DNA from: Paenibacillus thiaminolyticus
Lineage (GTDB): Bacteria; Bacillota; Bacilli; Paenibacillales; Paenibacillaceae
DNA length: 64,000 bases
Direction of reading: 5' to 3'
NCBI RefSeq assembly: GCF_007066085.1
Contig: NZ_CP041405.1
Location: 124,001-188,000, forward strand
The notes beneath the pieces were generated by a model. That model was given only the letters and a program-made list of their open reading frames with translations. It was not told the DNA's origin and did not search any database. Positions 51,648-61,500 of the stretch are shown here, one piece after another. Both the position numbers and the translations under genes were made by a program. Each line of letters opens with the position of its first letter. The first letter of the stretch is position 1.

Positions 51648-52277
51648 CTACATGAATCGTTTCCGCAAGCGAATGCGCTCAAATCGCTCTATGGTTGTGA
51701 ATGGCACATGCCTGCCGATGCGGACCATCAGGCAGTTCGCCGGATGGGAGCATATTTCCGGGTCGTCGGTCTCATATCTTACCATATCTACGCATGCCAT
51801 TAACTGTTCTGTCATGTTGCGATATTCCCAAGCGCTAAGCTTGCTGTGCTCCAAATCCCAATACCAGCAATATTCGGTCGCGAATACGATGACGTCTTCC
51901 ATTTGATCATGGGCAAAAGCGAGCTGCAGCATTTCCTTGCCTAATCCGAGCGAGCGGTAGCCGCCGGCGACTTCAATGGCGCCGAATTCGATCAGATCTT
52001 CCATCCGCGCCTCCCCCCAAGGTTCTCGCTCATCCGGATAGTGGAACGTCACATATCCGACTATCGTATCGCCATCGCGCGACACAATAATTCTCCCCTC
52101 AGGAAGAGCCGCAATGTCCTCAAGAGCCCGCTGCTGATCCTCAGGAGCGCGAAATGTCTTCAGGCCGGCATGCATGTGAAGGCTGCGCAGCTGCTCCGTG
52201 GCGACCGGTCCTTCCACGATCAATACGCGATTGTTCCGTTGCAGCCTCCGGGAGGAATATAGCTTCCTATGCTTCAT
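51648..52277 (-). CDS. acuA: AcuA acetyl-CoA synthetase acetyltransferase (GNAT)
   Basis: A 209-residue protein with the length and sequence style of Bacillus AcuA: VLIVEGPVATEQLRSLHMHA, ALPEGRIIVSRDGDTIVGYV, EFGAIEVAGGYRSLGLGKEM (acetyl-CoA site) and DPEICSHPANCLMVRIGRHV. AcuA acetylates and thereby inactivates acetyl-CoA synthetase AcsA. GAGGTG precedes the ATG. In Bacillus it is followed by acuB and acuC and lies opposite acsA; here none of these is adjacent, so the locus has been rearranged. Confidence 0.92.
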   Translation of the reverse strand: MKHRKLYSSRRLQRNNRVLIVEGPVATEQLRSLHMHAGLKTFRAPEDQQRALEDIAALPEGRIIVSRDGDTIVGYVTFHYPDEREPWGEARMEDLIEFGAIEVAGGYRSLGLGKEMLQLAFAHDQMEDVIVFATEYCWYWDLEHSKLSAWEYRNMTEQLMACVDMVRYETDDPEICSHPANCLMVRIGRHVPFTTIERFERIRLRKRFM

Positions 52278-52311
52278 GATGGTTACACCTCATCGATATA
52301 GTGATGATTTT

Positions 52312-52578
52312 TCAACATCGCGGCCTTGTTGCAAGCAGTCTGGGCATGCATTCCCAATCGTACCAAGTATGATGAAATGCAGTCTCCGAAATGGGATAGA
52401 AGGGGATGATTGCTTCATCGTTCCAGACAAAATACAATTGATCCTCATTTCGATTTACGGTCGCTTTACAGCCGTATCCTTCGTACGTTCCCATATAATT
52501 TGCATAAATTTTCTTATTGAGTGCATAGGGTGGCGGACGAGTCGGAACAGAAATTTGCTCGCCGAACAGTATTCCCCG
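52312..52578 (-). pseudogene. C-terminal fragment of a serine hydrolase/beta-lactamase-family-like gene
   Basis: Minus-strand frame without a start: ILFGEQISVPTRPPPYALNK, then IYANYMGTYEGYGCKATVNR and DQLYFVWNDEAIIPFYPISE. The YxGTYE element is typical of the C-terminal beta domain of serine beta-lactamase-like hydrolases. It is bounded upstream by a stop at 52579-52581. Tentative by eye. Confidence 0.45.
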
Positions 52579-52593
52579 TTAACGACTCCGTAA

Positions 52594-52873
52594 GTTTTGG
52601 CTGCACGTATGGCGGTTCCGCTATTACAAGAGTCCGATATGGAAGACCTGGAATTTAGTTTATTGGATGTGGCAGGCAACCCTGAAATCATTCGTGCGCT
52701 GGAAGGAAGCATGTCAAAATTCAGCGTCTTAAAATTTCCCGAATTACTTCCGTAAATGGTCTCAAGTCAGTCGAACAGGATCGGCAAACAGAGAAACGAA
52801 CGCCCCTCTAGTGGAACAAATCTGGTTAAGTCTTGGAGAATTACTCACTGATGAAACATATGGAAGCAAGTAA
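52594..52873 (+). pseudogene. Frameshifted gene remnant of unknown identity
   Basis: The first frame reads VLAARMAVPLLQESDMEDLE and DVAGNPEIIRALEGSMSKFS, stopping at 52755. A second frame continues with NYFRKWSQVSRTGSANRETN and LVEQIWLSLGELLTDETYGSK to 52873. Both look protein-like, and a single frameshift near 52735-52745 would join them. No start or ribosome binding site is visible. Confidence 0.4.
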
Positions 52874-52875
52874 AT

Positions 52876-53280
52876 TGTGATGAGCAGGAAATAGTTGAGA
52901 CCGTTATTGCAAGTGATGAAAAAAATCCAGGGATATGTTTTTTGTGGAGCTTCGTAGGGTTTGGTCTATTCTATGCCATTTTGGTTTTTGCTGTCAATCT
53001 ATGGTCTTTTATGACGGGGGCATGAAGTACAGAGCAGACGATACAATCGGTTTAGTCGCTCTCTTTTCTGGGATAATCGCAATGGTATTATTTCTCCAAG
53101 CTACTGTTATGGTAAGTGGAGATATGCAAAAGCTAGCCGCTGTGGAAGCGCCTCACTCTATGAAAGTGCTTTTTGCCAATCGTGTTATTAGCTTCTCCGC
53201 TTCCTTCTATTTTATCATGGTGCGGCATGTTCATCATCATGCTGGAGTGGTATCGCAATATTCCATTGGAGCCAGGCAAG
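52876..53280 (+). pseudogene. Decayed membrane protein gene
   Basis: Three overlapping frames give membrane-like sequence: CFLWSFVGFGLFYAILVFAV (stop 53023), then from ATG 53022 LVALFSGIIAMVLFLQATVM and RVISFSASFYFIM, and after a frame change CGMFIIMLEWYRN. They fit one broken multi-helix protein. It runs straight into an NRPS fragment at about 53281 without a stop, indicating a deletion junction. Confidence 0.4.
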
Positions 53281-53598
53281 AATCCGTTATTTTCCACCAT
53301 GTTCAACCTGAATAATTTTACAGTTCGCCCTGTGGAGGCTGCCGCCGCGGAGCTGCAAGTTTCTCCGTATCCGTATGAGTGGGACTTCTGCGAATACGAT
53401 ATCTATGTAAGTGCTCAGGAGCTGGACCGCTCATTTGTTGTTCAATTCGACTATAGAACCGGGCTCTTCGAGCGCACCGCCATCGAACAATTGGCGGCCC
53501 ATTACGCCCGGTTAGTAGAACAAATCGCGGCCGCTCCAACTGCGCCGGTGAAGGAATTGGCTTATATTAACATTTGTAGGGATTCTGTGTTACACTGA
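53281..53598 (+). pseudogene. NRPS condensation-domain fragment
   Basis: The frame reads NPLFSTMFNLNNFTVRPVEA, then WDFCEYDIYVSAQELDRSFV, QFDYRTGLFERTAIEQLAAH and ARLVEQIAAAPTAPVKEL. This is the C-terminal third of a nonribosomal peptide synthetase condensation domain. Everything before and after in the NRPS is missing. The frame is continuous with unrelated membrane-like sequence on its left, so it is a fusion scar, not a functional gene. Confidence 0.75.
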
Positions 53599-53625
53599 CC
53601 TTAACGCCAATAAAGGAGGAGAAAA

Positions 53626-53775
53626 ATGAAAAACAAATTTTTCAAATTCGGTGTCGTTAAAAATGAGGAAGTGCCAGAGGAAGTAAATGAACTCGTCCGC
53701 GAAGTGGAGAAGCTTCCGGATACCATTGCTAACACGATTAGCGAGGCCTTTAAGGAAGAAACGGAAGAAAAGTAG
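53626..53775 (+). CDS. Small 49-residue ORF with a strong ribosome binding site
   Basis: AAAGGAGGAG lies just ahead of ATG 53626. The product begins MKNKFFKFGVVKNEEVPEEV, continues with NELVREVEKLPDTIANTISE and ends AFKEETEEK: a basic N-terminus and an acidic helical body without Cys. After the TAG at 53773 the same frame stays open for 30 more protein-like codons (NAEFALHIALDALLQSGETA then DEMQEGILRD), so it could be a longer gene broken by a nonsense mutation. It lies within the NRPS relic, before the TetR gene. I do not recognise it. Confidence 0.5.
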   Translation: MKNKFFKFGVVKNEEVPEEVNELVREVEKLPDTIANTISEAFKEETEEK

Positions 53776-53896
53776 AACGCCGAATTCGCTTTGCATATCG
53801 CACTCGACGCCCTCTTGCAATCAGGTGAGACCGCAGATGAGATGCAGGAGGGCATCTTGCGGGATTGACGGTAATTTATGGGTGTGCTACGATTGG

Positions 53897-53910
53897 ACTG
53901 ACCGGTCAGT
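53897..53910. promoter_or_regulatory. TetR operator palindrome
   Basis: ACTGACCGGTCAGT is a perfect 14-bp palindrome 22 bases before the inferred start of the TetR gene, in the form typical of TetR-family operators. Confidence 0.78.
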
Positions 53911-53931
53911 TTATTATTGGGGGGAGCTTGA

Positions 53932-54549
53932 ATCGAGGTTAAACGCAGGAAAGATGTAGCCCAGATCAAGAAAGACATTGCGCGGAACACGAAGGAATTA
54001 TTTGCCCAGAAAGGGTACAGCGCTACATCGATGGAAGAGATTTGTGCCGTCAACAATCGAAGCAAGGGCAGCATTTACTATCATTTCAAGAGTAAGGAAG
54101 AGCTGTTCATGTTTTTGATTAAGCTGAATAACGAAGAGTGGATGGACTCATGGCTGGCCAAGGAGTCTCAATATGAGACCGCCGTCGAGAAGCTGTACGG
54201 CCTCGCTGATCATTATGTCGACGATTTGGCGAATCCGCTCAATCATGCGATTCATGAGTTTGTCTCCGGACAGGTAGTGAGTCAGGAGATGCTGGATGAG
54301 ATGCTGGCCCTTATACGGATTCCCTATATAACGTATGAGAAGATCATCTTGCAGGGGATTGAGCGCGGCGAATTGAAGCCCGATGAGACCCAGGATTTGA
54401 TGTACGTCATCAGCGGTCTATTTAATGGCTTAAGCACGCTGTATTACGAGAAGGATCTGAAGGAAATTCGCCGGCTGTACAGGAAAGGGGTAGACAGTAT
54501 CCTGAAGGGGATCCAACGAGTTGAACCACGCAAGACAATGAAAGACTGA
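53932..54549 (+). CDS. TetR family regulator, probably controlling the adjacent MFS exporter; AUC-like start
   Basis: About 205 residues. Helix-turn-helix region: IARNTKELFAQKGYSATSME then EICAVNNRSKGSIYYHFKSK. The first ATG in frame (54031) lies inside the DNA-binding domain and cannot be the true start. The frame opens after TGA 53929, and the only codon spaced properly (five bases) after the strong GGGGGGAG site is ATC at 53932, giving (M)EVKRRKDVAQ. Operator palindromes lie at 53897 and 54584. The C-terminal domain is of the drug-responsive type (GIERGELKPDETQDLMYVIS). Confidence 0.83.
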   Translation: MEVKRRKDVAQIKKDIARNTKELFAQKGYSATSMEEICAVNNRSKGSIYYHFKSKEELFMFLIKLNNEEWMDSWLAKESQYETAVEKLYGLADHYVDDLANPLNHAIHEFVSGQVVSQEMLDEMLALIRIPYITYEKIILQGIERGELKPDETQDLMYVISGLFNGLSTLYYEKDLKEIRRLYRKGVDSILKGIQRVEPRKTMKD

Positions 54550-54570
54550 TGCCGCTATCAGTTTTTCTTT
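54545..54570 (+). terminator. Terminator overlapping the TetR stop codon
   Basis: ACTGAT (54545-54550) and ATCAGT (54557-54562) form a stem followed by TTTTCTTTT; the TGA stop lies in the left arm. Confidence 0.65.
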
Positions 54571-54583
54571 TGAACTTCAATAG

Positions 54584-54597
54584 ACCGAACGGTCGGT
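54584..54597. promoter_or_regulatory. TetR-type operator before the MFS gene
   Basis: ACCGAACGGTCGGT, 5-bp arms (ACCGA/TCGGT) with a 4-base centre, 20 bases ahead of the MFS start; of the same GACCGNNCGGTC style as many TetR sites, though different in sequence from 53897-53910. Confidence 0.55.
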
Positions 54598-54616
54598 TTA
54601 AAAAAAGGAGTGTCCT

Positions 54617-55852
54617 ATGAACCAGTTATTCAGAAACAAAGCCTTCCTTATTATTACAGGCTCTGATCTGCTTCAAAACCTGGCGATATGGGTGCGCAAC
54701 ATGGCGATTCTTTATTTCATCATGGAACAAACGCAAGGGGATCCTGTGGCCGTATCATTGATTACCGTGCTGGAGTATGTTCCGATATTTGTGTTTTCGA
54801 TTATCGGAGGCGCGCTGGCCGACCGCTGGAATCCCAAGCGCACGATGATCACCGGCGATATTTTGAGTGCGTTGTCTATCGTGGCCATCATTGCCGTATT
54901 GGCTTCGGGTTACTGGGTGGTATTATATGCCGCCACTTTTGTTTCTTCGATTGTAAGCCAATTCTCACAGCCTTCGTCCGTGAAAATCATCAAGCGGAAT
55001 GTCGGAGACAAGCATGTGCAATCCGCGATCGCGATCACCCAGAGCTCCCAGTCCCTGTTCCTGATTCTCGGCCCGATAGCAGGCACATTCATCTATACGG
55101 TTCTGGGGATTATGGCTTCCATGTACGCCCTTCTCGGTTTGTTTCTCGCCTCTGCCTTCATCCTTTCCTTTTTGCCCAAAGATACGGCAAGCAGGGACAC
55201 GGACACTTCGTTGCTTGCCGACATCAAGGAAGGCTGGGGCTACGTATTGCAATCCCGTTCACTGCGAATGTTAGCACTTGTGTTCATGTGCCTCGGCCTG
55301 TCCTCCGGACTTATTAATCCGCTTGAGATTTTTCTGGTTACGGAAAGGCTCGGTCTTGAGCAAACCTCGGTTCAGTTCCTGGCGGGCGCCTCCGGATTCG
55401 GACTTCTGGCTGGAGGAGGAGTTGCCGCGGCCGTCAGCGGCAGGCTGAATCAGAGCGCAACCCTCCTTTTCGGGATAGGTTTTCTGGCGGCAGCCACGCT
55501 AGGGGAAGTGCTCTCCGGATGGTTTTGGCTAACTCTGGTCGCCAGCTTCCTCAGTTCGGTCAGCCTGGCCTTTGTCAATGTCGTCATCTCCACGTATTTA
55601 GTCGCCAGAATCGATGAAGCGATGATCGGGCGAGTCAACGGAACCATCGCTCCTCTGTTCGTGGGAGCCATGCTGTTGGGTTCTGCTTCGTCCGGCGTAC
55701 TGATGAACGCGACTTCGCTGTTCGCGGTTTATGCGATTTCCGTGCTTGTTCTGCTTGTCAGCATATTGCCTGGGCGGCGAGTGCAGTTCGCAAGCAATAA
55801 AGACGGCTCCGCCGCAGCGAATCTGGCTGTTCCAGGTCAAGCAGTAGAGTGA
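54617..55852 (+). CDS. MFS transporter (multidrug/peptide efflux type)
   Basis: A 411-residue major facilitator protein of the MFS_3/enterobactin-exporter style: ITGSDLLQNLAIWVRNMAIL, then GGALADRWNPKRTMITGDIL (signature between helices 2 and 3), and ITQSSQSLFLILGPIAGTFI. AAAAAAGGAG precedes the ATG. It sits behind a TetR gene and its operator and in front of a broken type II thioesterase gene, suggesting it once exported a nonribosomal peptide; it is intact and could serve as a general exporter now. Confidence 0.86.
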   Translation: MNQLFRNKAFLIITGSDLLQNLAIWVRNMAILYFIMEQTQGDPVAVSLITVLEYVPIFVFSIIGGALADRWNPKRTMITGDILSALSIVAIIAVLASGYWVVLYAATFVSSIVSQFSQPSSVKIIKRNVGDKHVQSAIAITQSSQSLFLILGPIAGTFIYTVLGIMASMYALLGLFLASAFILSFLPKDTASRDTDTSLLADIKEGWGYVLQSRSLRMLALVFMCLGLSSGLINPLEIFLVTERLGLEQTSVQFLAGASGFGLLAGGGVAAAVSGRLNQSATLLFGIGFLAAATLGEVLSGWFWLTLVASFLSSVSLAFVNVVISTYLVARIDEAMIGRVNGTIAPLFVGAMLLGSASSGVLMNATSLFAVYAISVLVLLVSILPGRRVQFASNKDGSAAANLAVPGQAVE

Positions 55853-56585
55853 GAGGGGGAGTCTATGAACCGAACCGGATTCACCTTTTCTGTTTTCCTT
55901 ATGCCGGCGGCTCGGCCATGATGTACTGCCGTTGGCGCAGCCTGCTTCCTGCATCTATTCAGATCCACCCGATTGAGTTATCAGGGAGAGGCAAAAGAAT
56001 GAACGAGCCTTTCTACCAAACGATGGAGCAGGCGGTGGAAGACGCATATTTATCAATACCCGTCCATGTGCTTGACCTTTCTTTGGATATAGCATGGGAA
56101 GCCTGATAGCCTATGAGCTAGCCCGCTATTTACATGAAAAGCACGGAAAGGAGTCTATTCATTTGTTTGCGGCCGCTAGAAGGGCTCCCCAAATCCAGGG
56201 GGATGGACAAAAACTGTACTGCCTCCCGGAAGCAGAGTTTTTGAAGGAAATTATCAAGCTGGGAGGGATGTCCGCGGAGGTGCTGGAGAACAAGGAACTC
56301 ATGGAGATGATCCTTCCGCTGCTTCGGGCAGACATGCAGATTGTCGAAAAATATAGCTGGCGGGCGTCCAAAGCCGTCCTTCGTACGGATATTACGGTGT
56401 TGGCAGGCACCCGGGATGTTGTCCCCGACGAACATATGGAGGCATGGAAGGAAATGACTGCTGGCCGCTGCAAGATTGCCAAGTATGAGGGAGATCATTT
56501 CTTCATACACCAGCACTATGAGCTTATTGGGGAGCATATATCGCGTGTATTGCTGCAATGGAAGGAAGCGGTTACTAGCGTCTGA
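55849..56585 (+). pseudogene. Type II thioesterase of an NRPS cluster, frameshifted
   Basis: The first frame (55849-56105) gives IHLFCFPYAGGSAMMYCRWR and IQIHPIELSGRGKRMNEPFY, ending wrongly as LDLSLDIAWEA. The next frame continues PFFGYSMGSLIAYELARYLH, then VLAGTRDVVPDEHMEAWKEM and GDHFFIHQHYELIGEHI. The catalytic Ser (GYSMG, normally GHSMG), Asp and His are all there, but a one-base shift at about 56075-56085 breaks the gene. A well-placed ATG at 55865 is also out of frame, hinting at a second lesion. Confidence 0.82.
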
Positions 56586-56696
56586 ACAGAGCCCTTTCGG
56601 CTTCCCGATGGAAAATCGAAAGGCTGAAATTTATTTTTGCATCCGTTTATAAGGGTGGAATGAGTCGCAAGCAACATATTAGCGGCTAAATAGAAA

Positions 56697-56990
56697 GGGG
56701 GTGTCTCAATAGTAGTAAATACCTGCAGTGAGATAATCCCCCTTGATTCTCTAAGCTCAACTCGCGGAAAAACTGCAAAATTGCAGCTTTCCTGTATGAC
56801 GTGTACTCCGTTACAGGGAATCCTGCAAAACGGCATCAATTTTAGACTTCCAATAGAAAAAAAGTCAAAAGTCGCTGGAAATAATGTACTTTTGCAGGAA
56901 TTTCATCAAATAGCAGCCTAATTAACGTAAATTGCTGCATTGACGCAGGATTTCACTGCCCCATCCATCTTCCGCTGCTTTGCGAGTAAA
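56697..56990 (+). repeat. Dispersed intergenic element, copy C, with leading hairpin
   Basis: It opens with GGGGGTGTCTCA (56697-56708) pairing imperfectly with TGAGATAATCCCCC (56729-56742), corresponding to the copy A hairpin. It then has TGCAGCTTTCCTGTATGACG, TGTACTCCGTTACAGGGAAT, CAAAACGGCATCAATTTTAG, ATAATGTACTTTTGCAGGAA, AAATTGCTGCATTGACGCAG and CATCTTCCGCTGCTT, in the same order as copy A. Confidence 0.78.
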
Positions 56991-57002
56991 ACATCGTGCG
57001 CT

Positions 57003-58256
57003 TCACAACGCCGCCCGAATATCATCCAGCAGGTAGCGCTGGCTTAATTTCTCCAGGCGCGCGAACTCTTCCTCCAGCTGATTTTTCAAGCTGCTGTCGG
57101 GCACATATTGCGGCGTCAGTACCTGATGATGCTGCAGGCTCTTTAATCTGTACTGTGTCGGCGGATGGGTGGAATCCAGTTGCACAGCGATGGAATCGCA
57201 AATCCGTTGGACTCGCTTCTGCTCGCCTGCGGGGATATGCTCCATCTTCTGGCGGAATTCCCCGAACAAATCCGAAGCAAAGCGGTAGCGGGCAATTCGC
57301 TCAGCCGTGAGCCAGAATACGGGAGCAAAGTGACATTTGCTTAAGGCCGAGCAAGCGGCATCGGTTCCCGCGATCTCGCCCGCGACTCGGTCCGCCAAAT
57401 ACTCGGCGCGCTGGCTCTCATCCCAGACCGTAATACCGAGACCGTAATACAGGATGAAAATAAGATTAGCCAGCAGCAGCTGGGCATAACGAATCGGTGT
57501 GGAGATCGGCCCGAGCACTTCGCCCTCTTCGCAGTATGGATGCACGAACTCGTACCAAGAAGCCATAATATGCCTCGCTGACTCGATAAACCAGGAACGG
57601 GTCACATCCTTATGCGCATGATGCGCGGTCTCGTGGGCGAGGATCGCGATCTTCTCCGACAGACTCAGTGCCGAAAATAGGGGTACTCCAATCCCGATGA
57701 TCTTGGTTCGGCGCCGGCCGAACTTGGTAAAGTACGCATTGTATGAATTCGTCATCCGAATCTCGTCGATCGGCGGTGCTTGAATGGCTCCGGCAATGTC
57801 ATCGGCGAGACGATACAGCCCTGGATATTCCTCCCGCCGCAAAGGCTGGCCCGACAGCTTCCGCCTGTAGGGCAGCATCAAGCCGATGAATAGAAGAAAC
57901 AGGACAAAGGCCAGCTGGGTAAGCAATACCGAATTGCTATAAAAAAACCAATTCACCGCAATAATCGGCAGGCTGAAGGTAGCTGCATGGACACTACCGG
58001 CTAACAGATAAGCGAGCGCTTTGCGCCAGGTCAAGGGATACATAATCCGCTCGGTGTGCAGATTCTCCTCAAGCAGTTGATGTGACTTTTTAAACCCCAT
58101 GCGGTAATTGATCCGTTCCAAGAGGCCCAGCGAAGAGATGTGGCGCCAGTTCGGATCGATGTTCCAATTGCATTCCTCGCACCAGGTAACATACCCCGGC
58201 ACGACATCCATTTTGTGCCCGCATTCCGGACAGTATTCCGTCGTATGATTTGTCAT
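57003..58256 (-). CDS. M48 family zinc metallopeptidase with N-terminal zinc ribbon
   Basis: A 417-residue membrane peptidase. The N-terminus has a zinc ribbon (YCPECGHKMD and WCEECNWNID). Two hydrophobic stretches at about 80-128 anchor it (AGSVHAATFSLPIIAVNWFF, LLTQLAFVLFLLFIGLMLPY). The catalytic motif HETAH is at 208-212, with the third ligand E285 in ESQRAEYLADRVAGEIAGTD. Relatives (HtpX/Ste24-like) degrade or process membrane proteins. Its end abuts copy C of the repeat element; start ATG 58256 is not preceded by an obvious strong site. Confidence 0.87.
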   Translation of the reverse strand: MTNHTTEYCPECGHKMDVVPGYVTWCEECNWNIDPNWRHISSLGLLERINYRMGFKKSHQLLEENLHTERIMYPLTWRKALAYLLAGSVHAATFSLPIIAVNWFFYSNSVLLTQLAFVLFLLFIGLMLPYRRKLSGQPLRREEYPGLYRLADDIAGAIQAPPIDEIRMTNSYNAYFTKFGRRRTKIIGIGVPLFSALSLSEKIAILAHETAHHAHKDVTRSWFIESARHIMASWYEFVHPYCEEGEVLGPISTPIRYAQLLLANLIFILYYGLGITVWDESQRAEYLADRVAGEIAGTDAACSALSKCHFAPVFWLTAERIARYRFASDLFGEFRQKMEHIPAGEQKRVQRICDSIAVQLDSTHPPTQYRLKSLQHHQVLTPQYVPDSSLKNQLEEEFARLEKLSQRYLLDDIRAAL

Positions 58257-58508
58257 TTTCCCACTCCATTATGATGAATTCATAGAAATTCCCTTATTAT
58301 GTATCGGTAAATGACACCAAATTGTGAGCTGCTTGGAAAATAGGGGGGCGATCTAACGTCTGAGCAGCGTATGGTTCTGTTTGCGGGCATTTGGGAAAAA
58401 ATTCAGAAATATCTTTTAAATGGCATAATATACCTAATTGCATATTAGACATAAGACGAGAGGATAAACTAGCGCTGGTGCGAATAAAGGGATGGTGGGG
58501 ATCAGAAG

Positions 58509-61500
58509 ATGCTAGATACTAACGATAAGCGCGAATTTATGAAAATAAATTATTACCTCCTATGTAAATTATTCTTATTCGGTGTCTTGCTAGCGGAGCT
58601 TGTACTTGGGGGTATCGAAGTTATTCTCAGTTTTTACTGCAGCTCCATTCATCATCAACAGGAAGCCTGGTTCTGGATGATAGGCGCGCTGTATCTTCTC
58701 ATCATGATGTTCTGCCTCGTGAAAAGAGAGGTATGGAGACACACCCGTAGCATCATAAGGAGCGGGAGATACGATCTCCTTCTCGTTTTTGCTGCTGGCA
58801 TGCTCTCCATGTTCTTCATTGGCGGGATTGGAATCGGTGATCTTCGTAATTGGGTTGCGGCGCTGGCTTGGCCACATCTGGCTGTGCTGTTCTCCCTTCC
58901 TCCCGTGTTCTGTGCGGCGATAGCCGTGAGAGAGCGGCAGATGAATCGGATGACAAGAATTTATAGAGATTCGAGCTTCATCAGTGATAAAGAAGGACAG
59001 AGCAGACATGATGATGCGTTTGAATTTTCAGAAATGGCCGTGAGATTCGCCGAGAGGGTATATAATCAAGGTTCGCCGGAAAGCTTGGTATTCGGAATCG
59101 ATGCGCCATGGGGAACAGGGAAATCGACCTTCGTCAATCTGTGCAAGGAACATTGGGACAACCACTACCATGATAAAATTATCGTGTACATGTTCGATCC
59201 GCTTCGGTTTGAGAACAGCGATAACCTAATGGAGAAATTCGCGAATGGTCTTTTGAAGGTAATCAAGGAGAATTTTTTCGCCCCGGAACTGGAATCTCTG
59301 ATGGCCAAGTATGTCAAGCTGTTGCATGATTCGAATTTATCGTTGTCTATTATGGGATTTCGCTTTGGGTTGCCTTTCGACAAGTCCTCCATTGATAAGA
59401 CATTTGACAGGCTAGGCATGGTCCTGAGAAGCATCGATAAAAAAATCGTGATCGTTGTGGATGATTTAGACCGCTTAACCTTTTCCAATATTAAAGAGAT
59501 CTTGTTCGTTATTAAAAAATCGTTTATTCTTCCTAATTTATCTTATGTCCTCTGTTATGACACCGAGAATCTTACGGCACTCGATCATCAAAAATTAGAT
59601 ACGGAAAAAATTAATGAGTTTCTGGAAAAGTTCATCAATATCAAAACGAGCTTGTACATCGATTATAAATTATTATTGAAATATTTTACGGAGAACACGG
59701 ATAAATCATTAGCCAGGAACCTGCTAAGCAATCCTGAATTGGTAGCCAAAGCTGTCGAGGGGCTCAAGGATATATTTCATTCCAAGGAATATGATTTGTA
59801 CATTCCTTTTATAGGGGATGCAAGGAAACTGAAAAGACTCATTAATACGATGCTCTTACTTGAGGTTGAACAGTTGGATTTCTCGAATTCGGATTTTGAT
59901 AAGCATGATCTCATTCATCTGCTGATTATCTACATCAATTACCCGAATATTTTCAGAAAAATATACAATACGGAGGCGCAGGGGAAACGAGGTTTTTTTT
60001 CGCTGATTCGAAAATATGATGACGACTATCCGGCAGACGATGAATCGCATAGTGAAGAAGATATCTATAAAAATTCGACAAAGTATACGGTATACCTCGA
60101 GGGTCTGACTGAAAATCAAAGGTTTATAGTAAATAAAGTGTTTGATGCCAAGCAAAGGCTGGGATCGGCGAGCCATATTTCTCAGGAACAATTCACTTCC
60201 TATGCTTGCTTCAATGGATCGAAGTGGAGTCCTGGCGGCAGAAATCTCGAACAGTACTTAAATCTTATCATTAAAGTCTCCCGCCCAGCCCACACGCAGC
60301 AGTATAAGTTTTATGTCAATTTGAAAAATGAACTGCTGCATAGAACAAGCATTACTCAGGTGCTGCAGCGTGAAGAGTTTTCCTTCTCAAGCGGGGAGGC
60401 CAATCATGAGAAAATTTGGCGAATTCTAATTAACTCGCCGCACAGTGAATATACACCGGAAAAAGCAAATGAAATTATTTCTTACGCCCTGGATTCCTTG
60501 CCGCAATACTCAAGTCTTGACATCCATAAGATGAACATTGGTTTTCGAAGCTTTACCCTTATTTTTTTCATCGCAAAATTACTGAATAAAATTGGGTGGA
60601 CGGACGAGGAAGGGCAGCATTGGAATAACAGCGACAACCATGTCATTCAAATTGCAGAATGGATTTTTGGCGAGAATCAGCATAGACAGGATGGAATACT
60701 GGAGAATCTGGCTGCCAAAGAAAGAGGTATTCTTGGTTTGCGCGATTTATTAATCTTCCGTTTATGCTGCTGCGCGGACAGAGGCGGGGATATGTTTAAT
60801 TTGTCAAGGGCATTGTCTATACACGGCGGACCCGATAATCCTACAGAAGGAACTGTCAATGATATCGTTATTGGAGAAATGCGCGAAATCTCTCAATATA
60901 TATTCCGGATATTCAAAAACAGATATATTGACAAGGAAATCAATATTTTTGATGAAGTGATGGGGCTGGCTGCAGAAGAGATTTGCGGCCGTTCTTACGG
61001 ATATATTCAATTACAGATCCCGGCTAAGGATTTCGAGAAGAAACTGCAAAGATGGAAATCGAAGCTGCTCAATTTTATTATTTATCAATTGGGGAGCACG
61101 ATCTACAGCAACGGCATTCCTTGTGGTTACTACAATATGCAAGGCGATAAAGACGGGCAAGGCATCAATAAGTCGATCAATAGCTATCTTTTTAACATTT
61201 GTTTTAATCCCCGGCTGCATGCAAAAGGCTTTGATTATTTTATGGATTACCTTTTTATCAATTTCGAAACGACGTTCGGTCATACCAAGCATCGTGTGCC
61301 CCGCCTGGAAGGATTTTTGAAGGTCCTTGATCAAGAGCGCATCAAAAATTATTGGATTAAGCACAGAGACAGGATAAAAGGAAGGCAATGGAACGGGGAA
61401 GAGAAGTGGATGATTGGCGAAGACGAAGCATCCTTTACCCGTCATCTAGAAGAGACGTATAAAGTATTGGATGAATTGATACAGCGGGATGATAGGCCAG

